The notes under the pieces: generated by a model
The model's database searches: none
What the model saw: the letters and a program-made list of their open reading frames with translations, nothing else
Told to the model about the DNA's origin: nothing
Shown here: in pieces, positions 34,619 through 47,650 of the stretch
How the letters are laid out: every line of letters begins with the position of its first letter
How positions within the stretch are numbered: the stretch's first letter is position 1
DNA from: Spinacia oleracea
Taxonomy: Eukaryota; Streptophyta; Magnoliopsida; Caryophyllales; Amaranthaceae
Length of the DNA: 64,000 bases
Direction of reading: 5' to 3'
NCBI RefSeq assembly: GCF_020520425.1
Contig: NC_079492.1
Span: 143,375,861 to 143,439,860, forward strand
Program-made: the position numbers and the translations under genes

Positions 34619-37341
34619 TTGTATCAGAGCGGGAACGGTCCCTCTTCAATTCCGCATAAAATTTTGTTCAAATCAACTCATCATATTTTTCCCCAATTTT
34701 TTCTACTTCAAATTTTTCCTCAAATTGGGTCAAAATTCGACGAGTTAGGGATTTGATTCTCCCTAGTATCTTCTAAATTCACTAACAAATCCTCTCAAAA
34801 TCTTGAATCAAACGATTCTTGAGTTTTCCCCCAAATTATAGGGTTTCTTGAAGATTTCGAGCAATTTCATGTTTGCAAGAATCTGGAAATTGGTGATAGA
34901 TTCTTGATATGTTTCTGCATTTTTCGGTGTTTGATCGAAGTATTGACCAGTTTTTGATCGAAGGATCTCCCTCTCCTTTCTGTTGTTGACGACGAACGAA
35001 TTAGGGCTCTTCGTCGATCTCGAAGCTCGTCAGTTTCTCAACTTCTCTTGTCAGTCGGCGTTGATCATACCGGCATTGTTCTTGTCAAGAAAACGGCAAC
35101 GATTTGGTAATGATACCGTTCTTCTCTCTCATGCTGCAAAAAATTTGCAAGTTCAAATTCATATGTTTTGCTAGTCTGGGTAATCTATGCTTCAGTTGAG
35201 GTTTACCCAAATTTCTCTGGTTATGAGTTTTCGATTTTGGGTAATGGGTTAATTGCCTTGGTTTGTACAAATGTTGAGAGCCCTCAATTGCTGGAGGTTT
35301 ATTTTTTGTACCCATTATCATTTTCTTAATTACCCATTTCAACCTTCTTCAAATAAACACTAAGAAAAGGAGAAATTTAAACCCAGAGATTCCACAAGAA
35401 AATGGCGAAATTGGTGATACCCAGATTCTTTGTTAGTGTTTTCCGGTGGTCATGGGTACTTAATCGGGTTTCAAAGGCGTACAAGCAATGAAGCACAACA
35501 GTTGAAATTCCACTGCAGATATGCAGGTCACAATCTTTTGCTCTGGTGTTTGTTGTGAGTTTGAAGCATTCTGGGGCTTATGACTTGGATTACCTTGAGA
35601 TTGAAATTATTACTGAGTCTTCGCTGCCTATTGTTCTTTGAATTCTTGCACCTGATAATGGTAGAAAATTACAGATGGTACCAGCAAGAGGTGTTGTATC
35701 GGTGCTGAATTCCAACATTCAAAGGTTCTTTGGTTCATATTCTTGGAATCAATGGAGGACAAGCCACTGGACATTGTTCTTGAGATTTTCTGAATTAAAT
35801 TACTACTGAATTCTGGTACAATTCTCTTGTTCTTAATCCTTGTTTGGTGTGGATTATTCTTCGGATATTGCAATGTGGTGTTAAAATTGTTTGATTGCAA
35901 TTGATAAGTGTTTTGGTTGTTAATGTTGAGTTCGGTCTGTTTGAAATTGTTCGACATTTCCAATTGGAGTAATGGTTTAAGTGTTAGAGATTGCAATGGA
36001 TGTTTTCTGGAGATTGCTTGGATGTTTTCTGGAGATTGGATAATGCGTGTTGTTTTGTTGGATGATGATGAAGGCTGGTTGCTCGTATGTTGATGTTACT
36101 GACTTGGTTGATAGTCACTTCGATTTTACTGAATGATGACTTGTTGAATTGGTGATTGAGGTGGGTTTTATTGATATGGAGAAGTGGAGATTGAGTATAG
36201 AACCTAAATCAGGTCTGTTTTGTTCTATTCTATGGCCCAACAGAGGTTGAGGTCCTCTTTGTTCTGAATTGTTTCTCTGTACCCCTTTTTGTTCTGAACC
36301 TAGATCAGTTAGATTGATTCTCTTTCTGATCATTTCTCTGAACCTATTTTCTCTGAATTGTTTCTCTGAAGTTGATTTGACCGTTTCTCTATTCAACTAT
36401 ATTGTTCTGAACTATGTCTCTGAACCCTTTGTTTTTCCTCTAAACTTTTGTTTTTCTCTAAACCTTTACTAATATTCCCTCACTTGATCACCAATCCTAT
36501 TGTCCTTTGTGTGATTTTTTTTTCTACACAATTCTAAACACGAATGCATAATACACATAATTTCCAAGAATCCCGGTGAATGTTTTGGCGCTTGAAGAGG
36601 TGTTAATTTGCTACATTGGTTTTCTTGGCTTATGTGGTAACTCCGTACAAGATAAAATGCATACAGTGGAGCCTGGGTACATGGCAGTGATGTGTATGCG
36701 GTTGTTATGAGCATGTAGGGTGGAATTATGTTAGCTAGTAGGTTGCCATCTACAAGGCATACAATACCTGTAGTGTGTTGTTGGAGATGGCTGGAAATTA
36801 AATATGGACTGCTTCAAGACTGAATGTAAAAGTTGTTCAAACTGGAAATGGTTTAACTACCTCTTTCCCTGGCTGGTTTAGCTAATGGAGTCGTTTCCCT
36901 GGCTGGTTTAGCTAATGGAGTCGTATGGAGTGCATATACTTTAATCATATGCTAATACAGCTGCTGCAGCCACCACAAATGGCTGATGATCATCAATTGA
37001 ACTACTCTCTTTGATCAAAGCCATAATTAAGCCTGTTGCAGTGGACATCAATTCATGAACAAGTTTATTTTCGAGGTTTCCGAACTTATTAGCAAAGAAA
37101 TGGATGTAAGCAAAAGGAGTGATCAAAGCCATATTCCATTCCAATGTAGTCAACTCCCGGTAATATTACTGCCCATGGTTGATGCTCATAGATGTGTTTC
37201 TGGTTCGGTAGCTTGTCATGTGTTTCTGGTTCGGTAGCTTGTCAGCTTTTTCAGCTTGCAATGGTTCCAGATCACTACTTCAGTTCAACACTTCAGTTCA
37301 AACTGGAAATATTTTTCAACCATTTCCAGTTTGAGGGGGGA

Positions 37342-37588
37342 TGTTGGAGATTGCACTTCCTTGCTATAAGGAAAGTCTGTTATATTTGTTAGTACTCCGT
37401 AGCTTGTATATATACATATAGCGCACTCTCCTTGTATTAATTACTTACTTACTTAGACCAATAATAAAATGCAAAACACATTTTATTTAGTTCTCTCTTC
37501 TTCTCCTAACACTGCTTGAAGCTTCCATCAATGACTTCCCTACCTTTTCTTCGTGATTTTCTTCCACCTTAGATCACAAATTCTATCA
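37342..37588. repeat. 3' LTR
   Basis: The second copy of the ~247-bp terminal repeat, immediately after the polypurine tract and followed by the AATAC target duplication. Confidence 0.93.
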
Positions 37589-38334
37589 AATACCAACATT
37601 AAATAGTTTTCACTACTCCGGCCTAAGTGATTAAGGTTATTAAAAGTAAAAGTTGAACTTAGAAAAACAAGTTCATTTAAATGAAACAACTAAATATATG
37701 TTTTGTTCACCTTATTTTCACTTACTTTGTAAAATAAGTTCAGGAAAAATAAAAGTTCATCAAGTATAATTTATAACTAAAATAAGTTTTGATAACTTCT
37801 AATAAAATCATATACATTTAAGTAAATTTTGATAAAAAAAAGTTCAAAAAATTAAGTGAAAATCGGATAAATAAAACGTATTTTAAAAAATGAGAAGAAA
37901 AAACGGATAAAGTATTCGATAGAGATGATCAGACAAAAAGCAAGAAATCACATGAAAATATTGAAACTCCACTTGTTTAAATGTATTGCAATTTGCAAGC
38001 AAGATATTAGCAAATTAAATGCTCCGTAACAATGTTTCGAAGACATAACTATGATAATTAAGTCAAAATGAGCTTATTTTTAAGTATTTTCAAGGAATTA
38101 TATTGTCGTGCTTAACATCATGCATAATTATAAGAAATATGCTATTGTCGGAAAAAATATATTGGTACAAAGGAGTTTATTTAAATAAAGTATCTAAAAT
38201 CATATTTTAAAATATCATCTCCCACTTGGAAATAGTCTAGTATTCCCATTGTTTCACAAAAATCTTACGGAGTACCTTAATCCACTTTAATAATACACAT
38301 ATATACCGATATACGTATCAATTGCCTGTTGATT

Positions 38335-38500
38335 TAATGGTGATTAGAGCTGAACTTGGTAGGGAGGACCCTGTGTTCGATCCCTTGCAACAATAATTAA
38401 GAGGGAACTTAAACCTATCCACTCAAAACTTGCCCCGAATACGAATTAGCCCCGAGGGTGAATCGGGTGGTACACCCAAATAAAAATACACCGATACACG
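38335..38500 (+). mobile_element. tRNA-type SINE
   Basis: TGGTGATTAGAGCTGAACTTGG (A-box region) is followed by a B box GTGTTCGATCCC about 40 bp on, and then a body with CCCGAATACGAATTAGCC. It is the same family as the minus copy at 22330-22466. Confidence 0.6.
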
Positions 38501-39778
38501 TAGTACTAGATTAGATTTTGTATAAGCACAAACATTCTATAATTATTATTTGACTTTTTTTAATGAAACTTTTAACTTAAATATTTGTCGCCCTAAATAA
38601 ATACATAATTAATAAATGTTAAACATATTCATTTAATCGTATACTTCGTAATACTTCATATGCAATATTTATCCTATTATATATTCATATACTTAATATG
38701 CTAAAATATACGTAGTATATTCCATTGTTGATAAACTATTTGGCTAAATTAATACGTGATAGATATTTTTATTGTCGTATTATGTAATTCAACCTTTTTT
38801 TCATACAAAAAAGTACAATCTACAAAATAGGATAGAAAGTTAAAATAAAATAAAATAAAGTAGATATATAATATATTTTTTAAGGATGGGTTTTTTGGTG
38901 GGGAAATTTTGCTCCCATAATTGACATGTGTCATTCTTGATGTGGGTTTTAGTATAAAGTTGTAGATTATAGTCCTTTTGTTTTTGAGATATTTTTTCTT
39001 AAAAAATATATATTTTTTAACGTTTTCTAAGAGAAATTCCAATGGCAAGCTAATTGTCAAACTAACTTGTTATGTCACCTAAGATTTAAAACTAATTAGC
39101 TTTTTAGCTAGCTAGTTTGTATTTCAACGGCAAGCTAATTTACCAAACTAGCTTTGATAGTTAAATAAGTCGACTTCTACAATAATAATCTGATCCCACA
39201 ATAATATTATTGTCGATCTAAAGGCAACAATTTACTCTTACACGTCTTTTACATACATAGTGTGATATTGACCTTTATTTGTCATATAGTGAATATAACA
39301 CATTAAACACCAATTTCTTGGATATAGTAACCATTTTTTTTGAATCAAAGTAACTTATATTTTAAAAGAGAACCGCGACTTAAAATCATATTATTCAAGC
39401 ACAACTTATACTTAAGACCCTAATTTAATATTTTTTTCATAAAAATTATAATAAACACGTCAAAATAAATTACAATCAAGTGGTTAAGTTTCTTTTATAC
39501 ATGATCCACAATTAATGTTACCATTACAATTTATTTATTTTCCTTTTTTGGAATGATCCGGCAATTTTAACTTATTAAATCTAAAAGGTGATAATATTAA
39601 ATAAATAATCACGTGAAACTGTTAAAGTATGGAACCCCACGAGACAATAATAACGCTCCATTAATATTATCTATATTCCAAAGACATAATGACATAAAGT
39701 AAGTTTAAATACATAATTGGCACATGTGTTTTCTTTGTTATTCTATTGCAAGTGGGAAATGTAGATACGTGTACAATG
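38501..39778. other. AT-rich spacer upstream of the LRR gene
   Basis: No gene is seen. Around 39030-39170 there is another CAATGGCAAGCTAATTGTCAAAC-type block, as at 27730 and 28190. Confidence 0.5.
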
Positions 39779-39788
39779 TTTTATTATA
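39779..39788 (+). promoter_or_regulatory. TATA box of the PGIP-like gene
   Basis: TTTTATTATAAAC lies about 65 bp before the chosen ATG, a plausible TATA position. No further element is claimed. Confidence 0.45.
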
Positions 39789-39850
39789 AACAACAAAATA
39801 TTTGTATTTAATGAAGTTCATCTTGCTCATTTCATTTGCATCAACTCAGA

Positions 39851-40999
39851 ATGGCTCAAGCCCACCTTATTATAGTTTCACTCCTTTTGGTCCTCGCCTT
39901 GTTTGTAGACCTCTCTTACTCCCAACCTATAACCGATCTATGCCATCCCCACGATAAAAAGGTACTCCTCCGTATCAAAAACCACTTGGGCAACCCTTCC
40001 TCGCTTTCGTGGGACCCCAACACTGACTGTGCCGGGTGGACCGGAATTCAATGCAACAGTCAAGGCCACGTCATCAGGTTCGCAATCAACCAGGCCTTAG
40101 ATATCCACGGCCCAATACCGCCGTTTTTGGACCGACTTCCGGCCTTGACCAGTCTCTACTTTGATGGTATTCCCAATTTATCTGGCCCAATACCGTCGTA
40201 CATCGGTAAACTCACTAAACTTACTGATTTTAGCATCATTGGAACCAACGTCACTGGCCCAATCCCTGAGTTTCTGGGCCAGCTCACGAACTTGAACCTA
40301 CTTTACCTCTATTCCAACAAGTTTACTGGGCCGATCCCTAATTTTCTAGGCCTGCTCAAGAGCTTGGTTTATCTCGACATCTCTTCCAATCTACTCACAG
40401 GCCCAATTCCTGTGGCCTTAGCCCAACTAACCAATATTGAAATCCTTTCTCTAAGCTCAAATAAATTGTCTGGCAACATACCAGATTTTATAGCCCAAAA
40501 ACTCAAGAGTATAAAAATACTAGAACTCAATTACAACTCCCTGTCAGGCCCAATCCCACCATCATTGGGCTTCTTGCCCAACATCTCATCAATTGGGCTT
40601 GCCGGGAACCAATTAAGCGGCCCAATCCCAAAGTCGTTAGGGCGCGGTAATTTAAATTTTATCCGCCTTAGTCAAAACAAATTAACGGGGGATGCCTCGT
40701 TTTTGTTTGAAAAGGCTAACAAAAACGTCATGATTCTAGAGGTTGCAAACAATCTTTTAAAGTTTGACTTTACAAAAGTTGACTTGGCCCCAAGCTTATC
40801 AACCATGAATATAAGCCACAATATGATATATGGATCTCTCCCTAAACGATTCAGCCTATTTTCGACGGATTCTGTTGATGTGAGTTATAATCAACTTTGT
40901 GGCCCGATTCCAAATGGTCGTCGTTACAAACGGGTTGACCCTATCATATTTGCCCACAATAAATGCCTTTGTGGTGGCCCATTTCCTGGTTGCAAGTAA
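39851..40999 (+). CDS. Secreted leucine-rich-repeat protein, PGIP-like
   Basis: Resembles polygalacturonase-inhibiting proteins, apoplastic proteins that bind fungal pectinases. Single exon, 382 aa from ATGGCTCAAGCC. An earlier ATG at 39811 is in another frame. The signal peptide is about residues 1-24 (LIIVSLLLVLALF core, cut after SYS). The N-cap runs from LCHPHDKKVLLRIK to DCAGWTGIQC; the usual CC pair is CA here. It is followed by about eleven 24-residue extracytoplasmic LRRs (GPIPxxLGxLxxLxxLxLxxN). The C-cap ends LCGGPFPGCK, as in PGIPs. Known PGIPs are ~330-345 aa with ten LRRs, so this is somewhat longer. There is no transmembrane or kinase region. It could instead be another LRR family with a PGIP-type cap; inhibition itself is not shown. 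Confidence 0.88.
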   Translation: MAQAHLIIVSLLLVLALFVDLSYSQPITDLCHPHDKKVLLRIKNHLGNPSSLSWDPNTDCAGWTGIQCNSQGHVIRFAINQALDIHGPIPPFLDRLPALTSLYFDGIPNLSGPIPSYIGKLTKLTDFSIIGTNVTGPIPEFLGQLTNLNLLYLYSNKFTGPIPNFLGLLKSLVYLDISSNLLTGPIPVALAQLTNIEILSLSSNKLSGNIPDFIAQKLKSIKILELNYNSLSGPIPPSLGFLPNISSIGLAGNQLSGPIPKSLGRGNLNFIRLSQNKLTGDASFLFEKANKNVMILEVANNLLKFDFTKVDLAPSLSTMNISHNMIYGSLPKRFSLFSTDSVDVSYNQLCGPIPNGRRYKRVDPIIFAHNKCLCGGPFPGCK

Positions 41000-41877
41000 C
41001 CATGCATTATTTGTGAAAGTTGTCAAACGATTTAAGGCTTTCTTGTGATCTTTAGTTTGTTTTTTTCTTTGAGTTTGCAATTGTACGTGGATGTAATGCT
41101 TATTTGGAAAAGGCTAGGGATACACATGGTGTGCAAGAGCATCTTGCACACCACCACTCATTTTTTGACACCTCCCAAAACCTACAAAAAATTGAGAGGG
41201 AAAACTGATTCTGAAAACTGAGATTTGAGCGGGATTTTTTTCACAGAATTGCGCCTTCTTTGGAAGTGGGCGGGACTATTTTCAGAAAATTGCGCCGTTG
41301 TTTGAGCGCCAAGTGAAATTGTAATGGATTTCATTTTCTTTCATCTCCATTCATCTCTACCATTGTCAATCAAAGAAACATTTGAAGGTAAACTATTAAT
41401 CCAAAAAAAAAATAGTTACCATTCTATTTCATCATCATCTACGGGCTACAGCAATTATTTTGACTCTCCCTCAATTTCCCCTTTCCTCCATTGATAAACA
41501 GTGAAAATTAACACATATTAAAACCCCAAAATTCTCCTCCATATTTTCCATGTTTTGTTTTTGTTATAATTGATTAAAACAAAATTTTCAGGCGACAAAT
41601 TACTATTTTCGGTGTACACTTAAGATTTTCATTGATGGGTGAGTTTGTATTCTCCGTAATATTTTGTTTGCATCGAAGGTGATGAGGATTGTAACTGCAC
41701 ACAAGGTGTTCGACAAAATGGTTCAATGAAAATGTCTTTAATTTTATTTCGGTTGTTCAACTATTACTATCGTTTTTGGTTTTGGATCCGATTTTGGGTT
41801 ATGGAATTTGCATTTGGAGTTGCTTTGAACGCTCCCTTACTCATTGGTATTGTCAGAAGGACACTTAGTTAATTTTT

Positions 41878-42650
41878 CTGGATGATCAACGGTTGAACAA
41901 AACGTTCGATTCTGGAGATACAATGATCAAAAGCAAGACAAATGGAGATAGAAACAGGCAAAAAGTAAATGGTATGTTCTCGTTATTGAGTTAATACATC
42001 TTTGCCATTCACGTTTTATTTGGTTGAAATATTCCTTCTAGTCTAACTATGTAAGAAATGTGAAATTCAACTTCATGATTGTACATGGAGTATTTTCCAC
42101 AAACTCTACAACTATTGCTTTTTTAGGTCCTTCATGATCAATTTTAGCTTAGTGTTCGTCATTTGGACAGAAGAACGATAAAGTGAGAATACAGAACTTG
42201 GGTTATCAGTACAAGAGCTCGCTTCTCGAGCTGTATCTCGAGCCAGGGCAAAAGCTGCTAAAAATATCAGCACCCCAAATTCAGCTCATCAGTTTGAGGT
42301 TTCTTGGAGAGGGTTTTGTGGCGATCGTTCTCTACAGGGCACATTTAGTGAAGGTTTGATATTGATTAATAGTTACCTAAGACTTTAGAATGTGTTTCTG
42401 AGACATAATACTTGAGTTGTATTGGCAAACAATGATGTCAAGTTTTGTGTTGAAGTATAGAATATCGCCAGCAGATGTTTATGTTTCATAACCTTTTTCC
42501 TCAATTTTCCTGATGACATTCAAGCTTGTTTGTATTTTTGGAATGTCTAGGTCACTCAACCTGATACACTAGCGCAACTATTTAAAAATGCTTTGACCTC
42601 CCTTCATTGATATCGTCAAGTGTATTGCAACCTTTATTTATTTATGTAAG
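41878..42650 (+). pseudogene. Captured fragments of an RPAP3-like gene
   Basis: Three exon-like pieces survive. About 41878-41971 reads LDDQRLNKTFDSGDTMIKSK and ends at a GTATGT donor. About 42192-42354 reads ELASRAVSRARAKAAKN then HQFEVSWRGFCGDRSLQGTF and ends before GTTTGATA. About 42549-42645 begins after TGTCTAG with VTQPDTLAQLFKNALTSLH, then (in another frame) DIVKCIATFIYL. This order matches the C-terminal RPAP3/Monad-binding domain, whose pattern is F..W......R...L, then LP.IFK..L, then ...I..I..F. Frame changes and missing N-terminal TPR repeats show it is not a working gene. Splice signals remain, as expected for a gene piece copied into a transposon. Family assignment is from memory of the domain pattern. 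Confidence 0.6.
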
Positions 42651-43489
42651 TAGAGGCATCATGAATTGTTGTATAGTCAAGTACTTCGTATATTGTTTCT
42701 GATGTGGTGGATGGTGGTGGTAGCAGTTAAATTGAGTGTAGGTGTTGGTTAGGTTGTTGTTGGTTCCGAGGGCCGTGATGCGTCGTTTGATATTTTTACT
42801 CCTTGGGAGGTTCAAACAGTAGAGCTTAGGCACCGACAACTCGGCAAGAGTCTTCTCAGGTGTTGCCTACTGATATCTGTTAGCTGCCATTGATGTTGGT
42901 CCGGTGGGGAAGGGTTCTTTTGGCTGCTGAAACTTCACGCTCGTACTTTGTAATGGAGTGTTTTTGGGCATCCGGGTCAACTGTTGATCAGAGTTGACTT
43001 CTTCTTTAGTTTACGTTTTTTATTTGGTTTTGTGGGCTTTACTTTTAAGCCTTGTATAGTACAAGTGAAATTTAATTTGAGAATTATTTTTTTTTTAATC
43101 TCATTTGTATCATAAATGTACTTTTAATAAGAAATGAATCGTTTATCTATGTGTAATTATTTATGTATCAATAAAAATTTAAGAAATAAAAATATATCAA
43201 TATATTTTTTTACTTTTTTCGGCCTCTGAGGGCTTTGATTTTCCCCCCCTCAAAACCACATCATTAGACTAATCACCTAGCATATGATGAAAATTCAAGT
43301 GCTTGGGTTTTTAAGTTTAATTTTGGTTTTATGAGATCATTTCAGTTTTTAACTTTAATTATGGTTTTATGGGATCATTTTAATATTTTTATTGGCGAGT
43401 TAATAATCTAAGTTATTTAAATCTTTTATAAAACAAAATTAAGATCCGCCATCAAGATAAAAAAATATTTTAATTAACTTTGACTATGA

Positions 43490-43660
43490 TCATATAGGAT
43501 ACCAAGGTCTCGGGTTCGAGCCTTGGGAATGGTAAAAATCTCAACTAGGTGGGATGCTTCCCATCGAGGTACCCATGCAAACTCCCGCGTGAGATTAGTC
43601 CACTGTTGGAGGATCGAACAATAACCTTAGTGGTAGGATGATCAAGTAACTAGTTTAGCG
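43490..43660 (+). mobile_element. SINE-like fragment
   Basis: It contains a B-box-like GGGTTCGAGCC and a body with GGGATGCTTCCCATCGAGG and TGAGATTAGTCCACTG. No good A box was identified, so confidence is low. Confidence 0.4.
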
Positions 43661-43689
43661 GGGGTGTCATTTTACCTTTAAATAAAATC

Positions 43690-46600
43690 AAACTCAACTG
43701 AAATAGATGTATAACTCCTAACATTTTTTTAATAACCTAAATCGTTCACATCGTTTATAATACAAATAACTTTGCCACCACCAAATTGAAAAAGTTAGCT
43801 GCAACAAAACTCTATTTAATTTCACTGCTACTATAGAGGATCATTTCACTTTTAAAGAAATCATGACATAAAAATTTCAAACTCAACTAAAGTAGAATAA
43901 AAGAATTTTCTTTCTAAGGATTGATGTGCTGATACCCCCTTGTCGCAATGTCACTGCTACACTGCTTTAATATACTTCCTCCGTCCCTTAATACTCGCAC
44001 CGGTTTGACCGGTGTGGAGTTTACACTTGAATTGACTTATTAATTTAATACGTGTTAGTTGATAGTGGGGTATTTTATTTTAATATAGTTAGTGTGAAAT
44101 GTGTAATGGGTGGGGAGTGGTGAGTGGGGGTTTGAATTTTTAAATGATTTTTTGTAGGGAGTATGGGTGTAGGTGGGTTAGTAAGTAAGTGTGAGAAATA
44201 ATATAATATTGGTTAAAATTTCTATTTATAGAAACGGTGCAAGTATTAAGAGACGGCCCGAAAAGGAAAGCGGTGCAAGTATTAAGGGACGGAGGGAGTA
44301 TACTCTAAGTGCACGCACCTGTGTTCGATTCCTAACAAGAGCCCAAAAATAATTTATTTAAAGTGTAAAAAACCATTTTATGGGATCATATTTTAGTCAT
44401 ACAAAAATCAAAATATTGGATATACATTTTTTTTTCAACCTTAACATGGATATTTTGGCAACTCGATGCTCTTATGGGAACTATCAGATAATTTATCGTC
44501 CTCAATATAAAAAGGGGTTTATTGGTGATATAAGATTGGTTTTTTCTTATATTAAATATTACATATTTTTATGGTCACGCAAGAGCTTATAATAAAACAT
44601 AACGATACCAGAAAATAGCTCACGATCTCCAAAAAAAGATTTGTTTTTACCGTATGTTTGGACTTGTATAATATTTTGAAAAATGACTTTGTATGTTGTA
44701 GATAGATTGTTTAGGTGTAACTTTGAAAAGTTAGGTTACATGTTGTTTTTTTTTGTTTTTTTTTAATTAACCTTGATTACCATTATTCGAGATCATTTTA
44801 CATTTAAAGAAATTAAATTTTAAATAAAATCAAACTCAACTAAAATAGATATGTAACTCCTAACATTTTTATAATAACCTAAATTGTTCATATCTTTGAT
44901 AATACAAAATAATGTTGCCACCACCAAGATTGGAAAAGTACGCTAGCGCAACACATTGTATTAACTTTGACTACCCTTATAAAAGATTATTTCACCTTTA
45001 AAAGAATCATAATTAAAAAAAAAATCTCAAACTCAACAAAATTAGATTAAAACAATTTAATTTCCAAAGATTGATGTGTTGATACCCCTTATCACAATGG
45101 TCACTGCTATGTTGTTTTAACATATAGTAATTTAATTATGCACCCCTGTTCATTTCCTAACAAGAGCCCACAAATAATTTTATTTAAGTATTAACAATTG
45201 TTTTGTATTTCAATAACTTCAAAGAGCTAGATTTAAATAACTAACTAAGTTTGACTACGTTTACACGAGATCATTTAACTTTTGAAGAAATTAAATTTAA
45301 ATAAAACCAAACTCAAGTAAAGCAGATACGTAATTTCTAACATTTTCATAAACATCTAAGTTGTTTGCTTCTTGTTATAACGCAAAATGACGACCCACCA
45401 CCAAAATTGAAAAACACAATGTATTATAACTTTATCTATGATTAAAAGGATCATTTCACCTTTTTAAAAAATCACATTCAGAATTCTCAACCTCGGTAAA
45501 ATTAGACAAAAAAAAATTTGTTTGCAATGACTTACGTGCTGATACCCCTTGCTACAATGGTCACTACTATACTGATATAACATATACTCTAACCGTGTGT
45601 GCCAGTGTTCGATTCTTGTCAAGAGCAAATAAAACAAATTTTTAATTGTGACAAACCATTTTTATGGGATCATTTTGGTCATGAAAAGATCAAAATGTTG
45701 ATGTTTTTCTTCACCTTTAACTATGATTTTTTAAGTTTAAAGATATGAGTATCAGTACATGCATTTTCTTTCATTATCCATAGACGAATCATATGAGTAC
45801 ATGCATTTTTTTTCAAGACATAACAAAAAAAAACTGATGAAGCTACACATGATAATTAAACTCAAAGTCTAAACTTCATTGTTTACAACAAATATATTTT
45901 TTGAAAAACCATTATATTATTCATAATATCTGAAGCTTAAACTACATCAAAGAGTTTCTGATATGCAAAAGATTATTCGTTGCACGCATCTGTCATTACA
46001 GCCCACATCATATATTGTCGAAATAGCATATCGTTACTGCCATATAACTGGATGAAAAGATAAACAAAATTGGATAAAATTTATGAATAAACTCACAAAT
46101 GATCCCATAAAAAGATTCAATACATAAAGAAATGAAGTATTGTTTATTATGATTCGGTAAATACTAAAAAGAAACCATAAAAACAATAGTAACATAAAAC
46201 AACAATTGCCCAAAGAAAAAAAAAGATCCACATATAAAGGATCGAACGCAGGTTTAGGGGCAGTGTAAAGATGATCATATAAACTTCGTTGTAACCAGTT
46301 TGGCAAGGGGTAACAGCACATCCATTTGTGCTAGAAAATATATAATATATTTGAGATTTTGAGAATATAGATAAGGTTTTATAAGCAGCGAATGTTTAGA
46401 TTTCATAATACATAAAATGATCTCACGTATTAAATACATACTTATAAAATTTAATTTTCATTAAAAAAACATACGGAGTACTTTCTAGTAAAAATATAAT
46501 TTTTTTTTTTTTGCCAATAACCCTTTATTGAATTAGGACCGAATATTGTATTATTATCTACGATTAAAAAGGATGATATCACCTTTAAAGAAATCTTATT

Positions 46601-47650
46601 TGGAATTCTCAAACTCCGTAAAATTATATTTAAAAGTTTCGTTTGAAATGACATATGTGATGATCCCTCTTGCTAAAGGGGTCACTATTACACTGCTATA
46701 ACATCTACTCGATCTAACTGCGAGAACCCGTGCTTGATTCTTGACTAGAGAAAAAATAACCAAATTTTTAATTGTGACAAACCAAATTATGGGATCATTT
46801 TAGTCAATAAAACATCAAACTTAATATTGAATGTTTTTTTCACCTTTAACTATGACTTTTTGGTAAATCGTTATCTTTATGGGGACTATTTGATAATTAA
46901 TTTACCTCATTATCAAAAAAGAGTTGGTTGTTAAAAATACGGAGTATAATTTATTTTAAAAAAATTATATACTACATATTTTTATGATTACACAAAGGCT
47001 TACAATAAAACTTAATGATACCAGAAAATGTTTACTAATCTCCAAATGAAATTTTTATTGCTGTATGTCTAAACCTATAAAATAGTAACGTTATCCAAAA
47101 ATAATAACTCCGTACGTTGTAAATGAATTTATTTAAATCAAACTTCGAATAGTTAGCCTTTAATTACTAAGTTTGGCTAAGATTACACAAGATTATATAA
47201 CTTTTGAAGAAATTAAATTTAAATAAAAATAAACTCAAGTAAAATAGATGTGTAACCCCTAACTTTTTCATAAACATCTACTTAGTAAGTTGTTTAATTT
47301 ACTTCTAGTTATAATATAAAATTATGACTCACCACCAAGATTAGAAAAGATAGCTAGAACACATGAATGTGTTATAATATTATCTACGACTATAAAGGAT
47401 CATTTCACCTTTACATAAATCATATTTAGAATTCTCAAACTCGGTAAAATTAGATTAAAAGATTTATGTTTGCAATGACTTACGTGCTGATACCCCTTGC
47501 TACAATGGTCACTACTAAGCTGTCACAACATCTACTCTAACTGCGTAAACCCGTGTTCGACTCTTCTCAAGAGGATAAATAGCCAAATTTTTAATTGCGG
47601 ATCAAAACCATTTTACGGGATCATTTTAGTCATGAAAAGATCAAAATTTT
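43690..47650. repeat. Diverged tandem array (five units)
   Basis: The marker phrase GATACCCCTTGCTACAATGG, or a variant of it, recurs at about 43931, 45081, 45541, 46662 and 47489. It is followed each time by ACTGCTATAACAT-like words, a GTGTTCGATTCTT-like word and AAGAGCAAATAA. A second marker, TTTTATGGGATCATTTTAGTCAT, recurs at about 44375, 45660, 46790 and 47615. The full unit is about 820 bp (43931 to 45081 after subtracting the inserted MITE, and 46662 to 47489); some units are partial. No protein is encoded. Confidence 0.75.
43975..44298. mobile_element. Stowaway-like MITE, nested in the tandem array
   Basis: Ends CTTCCTCCGTCCCTTAATAC and GTATTAAGGGACGGAGGGAG with TA on both sides. It interrupts a unit of the surrounding array, so it inserted after the array formed. 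It is 324 bp and non-coding. Confidence 0.88.

Larger units (their letters stand above)
34372..37588. mobile_element. Non-autonomous LTR retrotransposon (LARD/TRIM-like), structurally whole, no coding genes
   Basis: A fossil element with both LTRs (about 247 bp each, TG...CA) and identical 5-bp target duplications AATAC (34367-34371 and 37589-37593). Just inside the 5' LTR is a TATCAGAGC primer-binding site for initiator tRNA-Met, and a purine tract (TTTGAGGGGGGA) precedes the 3' LTR. The 2.7-kb interior shows no gag, protease, reverse transcriptase or integrase, so it would have depended on another element. The LTRs differ at about four positions, suggesting insertion within roughly the last one or two million years at usual plant rates. 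The Copia-like placement rests on LTR style only. Confidence 0.9.

Noticed and set aside
34983-36472. Several short open frames inside the LTR element
   Set aside because: None shows gag, protease, reverse transcriptase or integrase motifs. They are treated as non-coding interior of a fossil element.
46034-46321. 95-codon hydrophobic open frame on the minus strand
   Set aside because: Composition is typical of translated AT-rich DNA. There is no domain or promoter, and it lies inside the tandem-array/transposon region.
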